Below are positions 57,979-64,000 of a stretch of DNA of 64,000 bases, piece after piece. The stretch spans positions 5,944 through 69,943 of the forward strand of contig URPA01000004.1 of NCBI GenBank assembly GCA_900549545.1. The letters are read 5' to 3'. Each line of letters starts with the position of its first letter. Positions within the stretch are counted from its first letter, which is position 1. This DNA comes from an uncultured Eubacteriales bacterium (GTDB taxonomy: Bacteria > Bacillota > Clostridia > Oscillospirales > Oscillospiraceae). The notes under the pieces are model-generated. The model worked only from the letters and a program-made list of their open reading frames with translations, searched no databases and was not told the DNA's origin. The translations under genes were made by a program, and so were the position numbers.

Positions 57979-59454
57979 ATGAAGCTATATCTACATGGAC
58001 ACGAATATAAATATGCCGTGGAGCAGATGCTGCTGACGCTGTTTCCCGAGGAGCGGCCCGAGTACCCGGAGGGGGCGCCCGTGGGCGAGGGAATGGAGAC
58101 GCGCCTGAGCCGGGGCGCGCGGTACACCACCGCGACCTGTACTCTGCGCTTTGATGGCACGGTTGGGCACGGGAGAGCCGCCGCGCTAAACGGCAGCATT
58201 GTCGGCGGCCCGGCGGGGGAGAGCGCCTGCCAGGGGCTTATAAAAACCGCCATTTACCGGGCATATCTCGGCTCGGGCAAAAGCCCGCTTCCGTGGGGCT
58301 CGCTCTGCGGTGTCCGGCCCGGGAAGATTTTGCATCAGGTGCTCAATTCGGAGCCGGACGAGGGTCGCGCCCTGCGCCGCTTCCAGGAGGATTACGGTGT
58401 TTCGCCCCAGCGGGCGGAGCTCTGCCTCGACGCAACGCGCCAGACGCTCAGGGCTGAGGCCTCGCTGGAGGAGCGGGACATCTGCCTCTATGTGGGCATA
58501 CCGTTTTGCCCGACGCGCTGCTCATATTGCAGCTTTGTGAGTCAGTCGGTTGAAAAGAGCATGAAGCTCATCGAGCCATTTTTGCAGGCTCTTTTTCAGG
58601 AGCTTCGCGCAACGGCGGAGCAGGTCAAAAAGCTTGGCCTGCGCGTCATCTCGGTTTATTTTGGCGGCGGCACACCAACAACATTAAACCCCGAGCAGCT
58701 TGACAGGCTTTGCACTCTTTTGGAGCGGGAGTTTGACCTCTCCGCCGTGCGGGAATACACTGTCGAAGCCGGCAGGCCCGACACCATCACCACCGAAAAG
58801 CTCCGCGTGCTCAAGGCCCACGGGGTGGACAGAGTGAGCGTCAACCCCCAGACCATGAGCGACAGTGTCCTCAATGTCATCGGCAGAAAGCACAGCGCTG
58901 AGGATGTGCTCACGGCGCTGGATAAGGTGCGTGAGGTCGGGGGCTTTGCGGTGAATATGGACCTTATAGCGGGGCTTCCGTCGGATACTGTTGAGGGCTT
59001 CCGGGACACGGTGGATAAGGTGCTGAGTCTCGCGCCGGAGAATATCACCATCCACACGCTCTCACTGAAAAAGGGCTCCCGCATAATGCTCGAGGGCTCC
59101 GTCATCCCGACGGCGGCGGAGGTCGGCGCAATGCTTGACTACGGCGCGCAAAAGCTGCGCGCGGCACAGTATAAGCCATATTACCTCTACCGGCAGAAGT
59201 TCATGTCCGGCGGCTTTGAGAATGTGGGCTGGACAAAGGCGGGATATGAGAATATCTACAACATATGTATTATGGAGGAGCTTTGCAGCATCATCGCCCT
59301 TGGCGGCGGCGGCTCAACCAAGCTCATCCGCCACGATGGGGGCAGAAACATCCGCGTTATGGCCCCGAAATACCCGCTTGAATACATAAACCAGATCGAC
59401 GATACCTGCGCGGATAAGGGAAAAATCGCGGAGTTTTATAAAGATTTTATATGA
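57979..59454 (+). CDS. hemZ: Coproporphyrinogen III dehydrogenase-like radical SAM protein HemZ
   Basis: A 491-residue radical SAM protein. The 4Fe-4S site PFCPTRCSYCSF (CxxxCxxC, about 178-189) is followed by VYFGGGTPT and the AEM-binding region; the extra N-terminal domain of about 165 residues distinguishes HemZ from HemN. The start ATG 57979 has GGAGAG upstream; a TTG at 57958 overlaps the preceding stop. HemZ contributes to anaerobic haem synthesis, though activity of many members is unproven. It is co-transcribed with the mannosyltransferase gene. Confidence 0.93.
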   Translation: MKLYLHGHEYKYAVEQMLLTLFPEERPEYPEGAPVGEGMETRLSRGARYTTATCTLRFDGTVGHGRAAALNGSIVGGPAGESACQGLIKTAIYRAYLGSGKSPLPWGSLCGVRPGKILHQVLNSEPDEGRALRRFQEDYGVSPQRAELCLDATRQTLRAEASLEERDICLYVGIPFCPTRCSYCSFVSQSVEKSMKLIEPFLQALFQELRATAEQVKKLGLRVISVYFGGGTPTTLNPEQLDRLCTLLEREFDLSAVREYTVEAGRPDTITTEKLRVLKAHGVDRVSVNPQTMSDSVLNVIGRKHSAEDVLTALDKVREVGGFAVNMDLIAGLPSDTVEGFRDTVDKVLSLAPENITIHTLSLKKGSRIMLEGSVIPTAAEVGAMLDYGAQKLRAAQYKPYYLYRQKFMSGGFENVGWTKAGYENIYNICIMEELCSIIALGGGGSTKLIRHDGGRNIRVMAPKYPLEYINQIDDTCADKGKIAEFYKDFI

Positions 59455-59469
59455 TTAAGGAGAAATAAA

Positions 59470-60405
59470 ATGGCATACGAGCTTAAAGACATAAACTTCA
59501 AGACCGTGGCCGACCCCAAAGGCTTTGTAGAGGAGGGGGAGGCCCAGTACCTTGCCAAGGTGGAAAAAGCCGCCGAAATGATACTGGAAAACAAGAAAAA
59601 CAGCCCCATTGTCCTGCTCTCCGGCCCCTCCGGTTCCGGCAAGACCACCACCGCCATGAAGATAAGCGAGGCACTGGAGCGCCGCGGCGTTGGCACGCAC
59701 TATGTCGGCATGGATGATTATTTCAACACCATCGACCCCGCCACCGTGCCGCGCACACCCGAGGGGGATATGGACCTCGAGTCCCCGCTCTGCCTTGATA
59801 TGGCGCTCTTAAACAAGCACTTTGACCAGCTTGCAAGGGGGGAGCGCATCTATGTGCCGAAGTATGAGTTTTCCCGCCAGATGCGCGTGCTCGAGCCGCA
59901 GAAGTCCATCAAGCTTAAAAAGGACGAGGTCGCGGTTTTTGAGGGCATCCACGCGCTCAACGACATGATAACCCAGCGCCACCCGGACGCCTTCAAGCTC
60001 TACATATCTGCCCGCAGCGATGTGACCTTTGAGGGCAAGGTCGTCTTTAAGCGCACTTGGTTCCGCCTTGTGCGCCGCATGGTGCGCGACCATAATTTCC
60101 GCGGCGCGGACCCCGCCAAGACCATGAGCATGTGGGCAAACGTCCGTCGGGGCGAGAAGTCCTATATCTCCCCCTTCAAGGATAAGGCGGATTTGCAGCT
60201 TGACACCTCCATGGCCTATGAGCCGGCAGTATTTAACCAGACGGCAACCAAGCTCTTCCAGTCCGTGCCGGAGGGGATAGAGCGCTTTGAGGAGCTGCGC
60301 GCGGTGCTGCCCGCCATCCAGCTTTTCGGCGATATAGACGAAAAGCTCGTCCCGTCCGACTCTCTGCTGCGCGAGTTTATCGGCGGCGGAATTTACGAAT
60401 ATTAA
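59470..60405 (+). CDS. Uridine kinase/phosphoribulokinase-family nucleoside kinase
   Basis: A 311-residue P-loop kinase. Walker A GPSGSGKTTT (about 51-60), the acceptor-site Asp in GMDDYFNTID (about 79-88) and VFEGIHALNDM place it in the uridine kinase group. The C-terminal 100 residues extend beyond classic Udk. GGAGAAATAAA leads to the ATG. It likely phosphorylates uridine or a similar nucleoside in salvage. Confidence 0.9.
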   Translation: MAYELKDINFKTVADPKGFVEEGEAQYLAKVEKAAEMILENKKNSPIVLLSGPSGSGKTTTAMKISEALERRGVGTHYVGMDDYFNTIDPATVPRTPEGDMDLESPLCLDMALLNKHFDQLARGERIYVPKYEFSRQMRVLEPQKSIKLKKDEVAVFEGIHALNDMITQRHPDAFKLYISARSDVTFEGKVVFKRTWFRLVRRMVRDHNFRGADPAKTMSMWANVRRGEKSYISPFKDKADLQLDTSMAYEPAVFNQTATKLFQSVPEGIERFEELRAVLPAIQLFGDIDEKLVPSDSLLREFIGGGIYEY

Positions 60406-60458
60406 TTTATCATTCATCATATTTGCAAAGCAAATATATCATATCGAAGATATATCAT
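60406..60458. repeat. Short AT-rich palindrome series
   Basis: TTTGCAAAGCAAA and ATATATCATATCGAAGATATAT stand in tandem with ATATCAT words between the kinase gene and the terminator, a style of intergenic repeat met in Oscillospiraceae. Confidence 0.6.
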
Positions 60459-60498
60459 AAAAAAACATCTGAAGCGATTTCGCTTCAGATGTTTTTTT
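60459..60498. terminator. Bidirectional terminator
   Basis: AAAAACATCTGAAGCGA pairs with TCGCTTCAGATGTTTTT around TT, ending both converging genes. Confidence 0.95.
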
Positions 60499-61009
60499 CA
60501 CTTAGCAGCTTTTCCATGACTGAATACAGGGGCTTAAACAGAATAAGCGTGGAGATGAAATTCCCCGCGCAGTGGGCAAGGTCAAAGGGGATGCCGCTTA
60601 CCCAATAGGAAAAGGCCAGCTCCCAGCCGCCGATAAAGAGATAGGGAATCGAGCACAGCGCCCCGAAGCACAGGCCGAATATCCCGGCCGCAACCGCCCA
60701 GATAAGCGCTGAGCGGTTGCGGCGCAGCAGCACTGCCGCCGCGGTCAGAAGCGGCCAGAGATACCAGTAGCTCCACCACCACGGGCCGAAGCCAAAGACC
60801 AGCCCCTCCAGCATGATGTACACCCCCACGCTGTAAAGCGCCTTCCAGCCGAAGAACACCGCCGTCAGAATAATCAGCAGCGCGTTGAGGCTCACATTCG
60901 GCACCGCAGCCAGCGCAAGCTTCGCCGCGAAGATAAGCGCCCCCATCAGCGCGAGGATGCACAGCTCCCGCGCCTTGAGTTTACCAGCCTGTTGTGAGGG
61001 TAAATTCAT
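60485..61009 (-). CDS. ECF transporter S component, probably for cobalamin or a precursor
   Basis: A 174-residue membrane protein with five to six hydrophobic segments. The N-terminal ARELCILALMGALIFAAKLAL matches the A-x-x-x-A helix by which S components contact the ECF T subunit. It carries no ATPase; it must share an ECF module encoded elsewhere. It overlaps by 29 bases the DUF4430 gene, and both lie behind a cobalamin riboswitch, which points to uptake of a corrinoid or of its lower-ligand precursor, as predicted for CblT-type S components. Its C-terminal codons run into the terminator stem. Confidence 0.87.
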   Translation of the reverse strand: MNLPSQQAGKLKARELCILALMGALIFAAKLALAAVPNVSLNALLIILTAVFFGWKALYSVGVYIMLEGLVFGFGPWWWSYWYLWPLLTAAAVLLRRNRSALIWAVAAGIFGLCFGALCSIPYLFIGGWELAFSYWVSGIPFDLAHCAGNFISTLILFKPLYSVMEKLLSEKNI

Positions 61010-61376
61010 ACTGCTCCCCATCGGCAATCATGGTGCTGTCAACGCCGGTGGTCACTTCCGCGCCGCCCTTGGTGACGCACCACCACTGCTGCGCAGCTTC
61101 GTCGACGGTCTCCCCGTCAACAGTCTTTACGAACAGACCGTACTCGCTCTCATCGCCCGCGATGATACCCTCCGGCTCAAGCGCGGCGCGCAGGTTCTCT
61201 GCGTCAGTGGTGACTTTAATGCTGTTCTGCGTTCCGTCTCCATGGACGACCAGCACAACAAGCTCCTTATCTCCTGCCTGGGCGGCGGGGGAGAAGTGCT
61301 GCCAGACCAATACGGCTGCCGCAATGAGCACAAGCAGAGCCACAACGGCAATAATTCTTTTTGCGTTTTTTGACAT
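60981..61376 (-). CDS. DUF4430-domain surface-anchored protein (transcobalamin-like domain)
   Basis: A 131-residue protein with an N-terminal membrane helix (about 7-25) and an exported DUF4430 domain: TTDAENLRAALEPEGII, YGLFVKTVDGE and WWCVTKGGAEV near residue 97. This domain resembles the beta domain of transcobalamin/intrinsic factor. Placed first behind a cobalamin riboswitch and before an S component, it probably captures cobalamin at the surface and hands it over. Start ATG 61376 has AAAGGAGAG, which the leader can sequester. Confidence 0.87.
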   Translation of the reverse strand: MSKNAKRIIAVVALLVLIAAAVLVWQHFSPAAQAGDKELVVLVVHGDGTQNSIKVTTDAENLRAALEPEGIIAGDESEYGLFVKTVDGETVDEAAQQWWCVTKGGAEVTTGVDSTMIADGEQYEFTLTTGW

Positions 61377-61383
61377 AAAAAAA

Positions 61384-61451
61384 CTCTCCTTTCTTTGTAC
61401 ATTAGACGCCCTTTTTGGGCGTCTGCGGAAATTGCACAAAGAAAAAGAGAG
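61384..61451 (-). promoter_or_regulatory. Riboswitch expression platform: anti-Shine-Dalgarno helix
   Basis: On the minus strand, CTCTCTTTTTCTTTGT (61451-61436) can pair with ACAAAGAAAGGAGAG (61398-61384), which contains the ribosome site of the DUF4430 gene, with only minor mismatch. The loop between holds its own hairpin AGACGCCC/GGGCGTCT (61404-61424). This suggests translational control. Confidence 0.7.
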
Positions 61452-61554
61452 AGCAGTACGACAAGACAGCGGCAGACTTCCGCCCCTGCATATGACGCAC
61501 GCTTTCGGCTTTGACCGGGTGACGCGGTTCTTTGTACAACAGGGAGAGCTCCTC

Positions 61555-61665
61555 TCTCCCCACGGGCAGGTATTCTGACTTCGCGGGCGTATGCCCGACC
61601 TCACAGTGACGGCCTCGCGTGGGATTTGCACCCACATTCCCCTGCGCCGTTCCGATTGCTTGCCG
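61555..61665 (-). promoter_or_regulatory. Cobalamin riboswitch aptamer
   Basis: Read on the minus strand it shows the conserved core GGGTGCAAATCCCACGC, then CCGTCACTGTGA, a short hairpin CGGGC-AT-ACGCCCG, and the B12 box AGTCAGAATACCTGCCC (61579-61563). These blocks, their order and spacing match clostridial cobalamin riboswitches. The promoter at 61670-61698 would start transcription right before it. It should lower expression of the DUF4430 and S-component genes when cobalamin is plentiful. Confidence 0.93.
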
Positions 61666-61669
61666 GATA

Positions 61670-61698
61670 ATTATAACACAGCGGCGCGTTTTATACAA
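61670..61698 (-). promoter_or_regulatory. Promoter of the riboswitch transcript
   Basis: On the minus strand TTGTAT (61698-61693), 17-base spacer and a perfect TATAAT (61675-61670). Confidence 0.8.
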
Positions 61699-61779
61699 GT
61701 GCACCCTTTTCAAGCGGGAAAATATATGGTAGTATACCGCTGAAAATGGAAAAATGCTTTTAACGGAGGGAGTATCACG

Positions 61780-63945
61780 GTGCTTAAACGCTTGATAGGC
61801 CTGCTGCTTGCAATACTTATGATATTTGCGCTTGTCCCCGGCGTAGTGTTCGCTGAGGACGCGGAGGTGCTGACCGAAGCCGCCGAGGAGATGGTGGATT
61901 TGACGCCGATCGGGGAAGAGCCTGCTGAGGCGGAGCAGCCAGAGGCTGTTTATATTGAAGCGCTCGCCGCCCCGCTTGCGGCGGAGGCCTATGATACTGA
62001 TATAGCCCCGCTCTCTGCCGAGCCTGCGCCCGGAAATGTCAGCGAGATGCCCACCGGCCTTGGGCTGGAGGTGGCGCAGTCAAACACGGCCCCGGCAGTG
62101 GGGGACACGGTGACTTATACCCTCAATCCCACCGGCGTGACGCCCTCGGGCAACAGCCGCCCGCTGACGGAGTTTGGCTTTAAGTACAGGTACCGCTATG
62201 GCGTTATGCAGAAGGTGGACGGCAGCTGGGAATTTGTTGTTGACCCCGTCAACCAGTCCTTCCAGGACGGCAATGTCTTTGAATTTAACTTCCCCAGCGC
62301 CAATGAATACCGGCTGGACTTTTATCTGCTGGAGATGTACCCCGTCGCCGGGTCGGACGGGAAGCAGCACTATTTGCAGAGTGCAGAGCAGACCCTCTAC
62401 ATCACGCCCACCGGCGAGGGGCGGACGGTGGAGCAGGCGGCCAATGATGTGGTCGCCGAATGCCGCGCCGCGTTGCCAAACGGCAGCCAGTACGAGCTTG
62501 CGCTCTGGCTGCACGACTGGATCGTTGATAACTGCGAGTATGACTACAAGGCCACGGGTGTGCTTTGCAGCGCGGAGGGCGTGTTTTTCTACGGCACGGG
62601 CACCTGCGCCGCCTATCGCTCCGCGTATGCGATGCTTCTTGACCGCGTGGGCATAGAAAACGCGCGCTGCACCGGCAATGGCCACGAGTGGAACGCTGTG
62701 AAGCTGGACGGGAAATGGTATCAGATAGACGCGACCTGGGACGATGTAAACTATTCTGCGGCGTATTCCTACTATCGCCACCTGTACTTCGGCCTCAACG
62801 CTCTTATGAGCGGCGTCCACTCCGAGCACAGCCCGAATCCCGCCTGCCCCTCGGATTCATTAGAGCAGAACTATTTTATAAAAACCGGTCAGATACACAC
62901 CTGGTCAGACAGCTTTGAGACGGGGATAATTTCACAGCTTGAGGCCGGAAGCAGCAGCTTCTCCCTGCCCGTGACGACCGCGGAGCCGGCCTCGACCAAA
63001 AGCGTGCTTTACGGTATCGCGGCCTACGAGCTCTCGACCCGGGACTGGACGCTGAAAAACGGCAAAAAATACAGCCTCAGCGCGGAGTATAAGGAAGACG
63101 CGCTCCATTTCACGGCGAAGGACATCACAAAGCCTGTGACTCCGCCGGAGGATAAGGGCTATTCTCTTGACGCAATCGCGGAGCAGCACAAGGGCAAGAC
63201 CCTCACTCTCTGCGTTGACGGGCAGGAGATATACCCCGACAAAAATGGAAGCTTCGGCAGCGTCAAGCTCTCCGGGGGCGAGAAGAAGCTTGTCACCGTC
63301 TCCGAATATAACCTGCCCTTCGGCTCTGATGTGCATAAAATGTACCCGACGGGCATGTATGTATACACCCTCACAAATAACGCCGGAAAATACGCCATGA
63401 GCAGGGTGTCAGGGCTTGATAATCTGCTCAGTTATGGCGGCAGCTCCATCAGAATAACCGGCAAAAAGGGCATCCGCATGATAACCGGCATCGAAAGCTC
63501 CGTAAAGTCCGCCCTGACCGGCGGCGGGGTCTCGGGCTATAAGCTCGATGAATACGGGACGCTCCTGTGCTGGGCGAGCGAGATTAAAAACGGCTCTCTC
63601 AGTCTCGGCGACAGCTATGCAAGGCATAACTACGCTTACAGCCGCGCCGCCGGGGCAGACCCGGTGTTCCGTGTCTCCGGCAGCAAGGTGCAGTACACCA
63701 ACGTGCTGGTGGGCTTTACAAACGCCCAGTGCGTGGACGATATCGCAATGCGCTCATACATCAAGCTCACCGGGCCGGACGGGAAGCAGATCACGCTCTA
63801 TGGCGGCATCGTCCGCCGCAGCATTGGCTACATCGCCTACCAAAACCGCAGCGCCTTCGCCCCCGGAACGGCTGCGTATAACTACATCTGGGACATTATT
63901 CACCATGTCTACGGCACGAAATATGACGCCGATTACAAGAGGTAA
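61780..63945 (+). CDS. Secreted transglutaminase-like domain protein
   Basis: A 721-residue exported protein starting with GTG behind GGAGGGAG. The signal peptide ends near VVFAED (residue 26). After an acidic linker and a beta-rich domain (about 85-215), a transglutaminase-like/papain-fold domain (about 225-345) shows the Cys in GTGTCAAYRSAYAMLL, His in GNGHEWNAV and Asp in YQIDATWDD, a complete triad. The C-terminal third (about 450-721) has beta-rich regions of unknown family. Such proteins act on peptides or crosslinks at the cell surface. Confidence 0.9.
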   Translation: MLKRLIGLLLAILMIFALVPGVVFAEDAEVLTEAAEEMVDLTPIGEEPAEAEQPEAVYIEALAAPLAAEAYDTDIAPLSAEPAPGNVSEMPTGLGLEVAQSNTAPAVGDTVTYTLNPTGVTPSGNSRPLTEFGFKYRYRYGVMQKVDGSWEFVVDPVNQSFQDGNVFEFNFPSANEYRLDFYLLEMYPVAGSDGKQHYLQSAEQTLYITPTGEGRTVEQAANDVVAECRAALPNGSQYELALWLHDWIVDNCEYDYKATGVLCSAEGVFFYGTGTCAAYRSAYAMLLDRVGIENARCTGNGHEWNAVKLDGKWYQIDATWDDVNYSAAYSYYRHLYFGLNALMSGVHSEHSPNPACPSDSLEQNYFIKTGQIHTWSDSFETGIISQLEAGSSSFSLPVTTAEPASTKSVLYGIAAYELSTRDWTLKNGKKYSLSAEYKEDALHFTAKDITKPVTPPEDKGYSLDAIAEQHKGKTLTLCVDGQEIYPDKNGSFGSVKLSGGEKKLVTVSEYNLPFGSDVHKMYPTGMYVYTLTNNAGKYAMSRVSGLDNLLSYGGSSIRITGKKGIRMITGIESSVKSALTGGGVSGYKLDEYGTLLCWASEIKNGSLSLGDSYARHNYAYSRAAGADPVFRVSGSKVQYTNVLVGFTNAQCVDDIAMRSYIKLTGPDGKQITLYGGIVRRSIGYIAYQNRSAFAPGTAAYNYIWDIIHHVYGTKYDADYKR

Positions 63946-63951
63946 GATATT

Positions 63952-64000
63952 ATGAAAAAGATAATTGCCGCCTGCCTTTGCGTGGTTTTGCTGCTCTGCG
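63952..64000 (+). CDS. Start of an exported protein (cut by the window edge)
   Basis: ATG at 63952 begins a lysine-rich, then hydrophobic sequence (MKKIIAACLCVVLLLC) typical of a signal peptide, 6 bases after the stop of the transglutaminase-like gene, with GAGGTAAG upstream. Only 16 codons are visible, so nothing more can be said. Confidence 0.7.
   Translation, partial: MKKIIAACLCVVLLLC

Overview
The window reads as a chromosome segment of a GC-rich, low-motility-type Clostridia member, most likely a gut Oscillospiraceae/Ruminococcaceae-like bacterium. The reasons are Firmicutes-type genes (HemZ, CarD, CmpB-like, RpiR and LacI regulators, ECF transporter S component, SpoVR-free but Clostridia-style lipoproteins), strong AGGAGG ribosome sites, TTGACA/TATAAT promoters, and the intergenic repeats rich in CTCTCAGTC/GAGAGCTGGCGAGCG words that litter such genomes. 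The species cannot be fixed from the sequence alone.

Layout. (1) 1-5200: the tail of a sugar operon with an Rbs-type ABC importer, a cyclase-family hydrolase, a Gfo/Idh/MocA dehydrogenase and a two-subunit transketolase. (2) 5255-6840: an aminotransferase, then tRNA-Asp and tRNA-Thr behind a near-consensus promoter. (3) 6840-19600: a likely genomic island starting at tRNA-Thr and ending at a decayed copy of the tRNA-Thr 3' end. It carries a class II Fic protein, a three-component sensor system (7TM pseudokinase, PAS kinase, LuxR-type regulator), a 278-nt inverted-repeat structure that folds on paper into a three-way junction, and an operon with relatives of Bacillus YdjI, YdjG and YdjH but no PspA. 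(4) 19600-25700: RpiR regulator, PhnDCEE-type importer and a cytoplasmic 5'-nucleotidase-like phosphoesterase.

(5) 25700-42960 is the most interesting block. A minus-strand array encodes a nitrate/sulfonate/taurine-type ABC importer with two different permeases and two complementary, asymmetric ATPases, followed by an RpiB-like isomerase, a second split transketolase, a long divergent transaldolase-like protein, two TauE/SafE exporters, class II aldolase, PPi-type phosphofructokinase, a divergent triosephosphate isomerase and a LarA-type nickel-pincer racemase. A divergent LacI regulator and a GldA-type dehydrogenase complete it. Sulfonate-type import, TauE export and carbon-shuffling enzymes together suggest a sulfosugar or sulfonate catabolic pathway related to, but not identical with, the known sulfo-transketolase and sulfo-transaldolase routes; this is inference.

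(6) 43000-47460: MnmA and MnmG (tRNA wobble uridine modification), a secreted protein and a small zinc ribbon. (7) 47460-53850: a repeat-bounded cassette of small minus-strand genes (nonsense-broken membrane protein, GyrI-like, CAT-like, GNAT, S66 peptidase, GrpB, MazG-like, hydrolase). (8) 53850-64000: membrane-anchored XRE regulator, CarD, CmpB-like protein, PIG-V-like mannosyltransferase, HemZ, uridine-kinase-like protein, an ECF S component plus DUF4430 protein under a cobalamin riboswitch, a secreted transglutaminase-like protein and the start of another exported protein.
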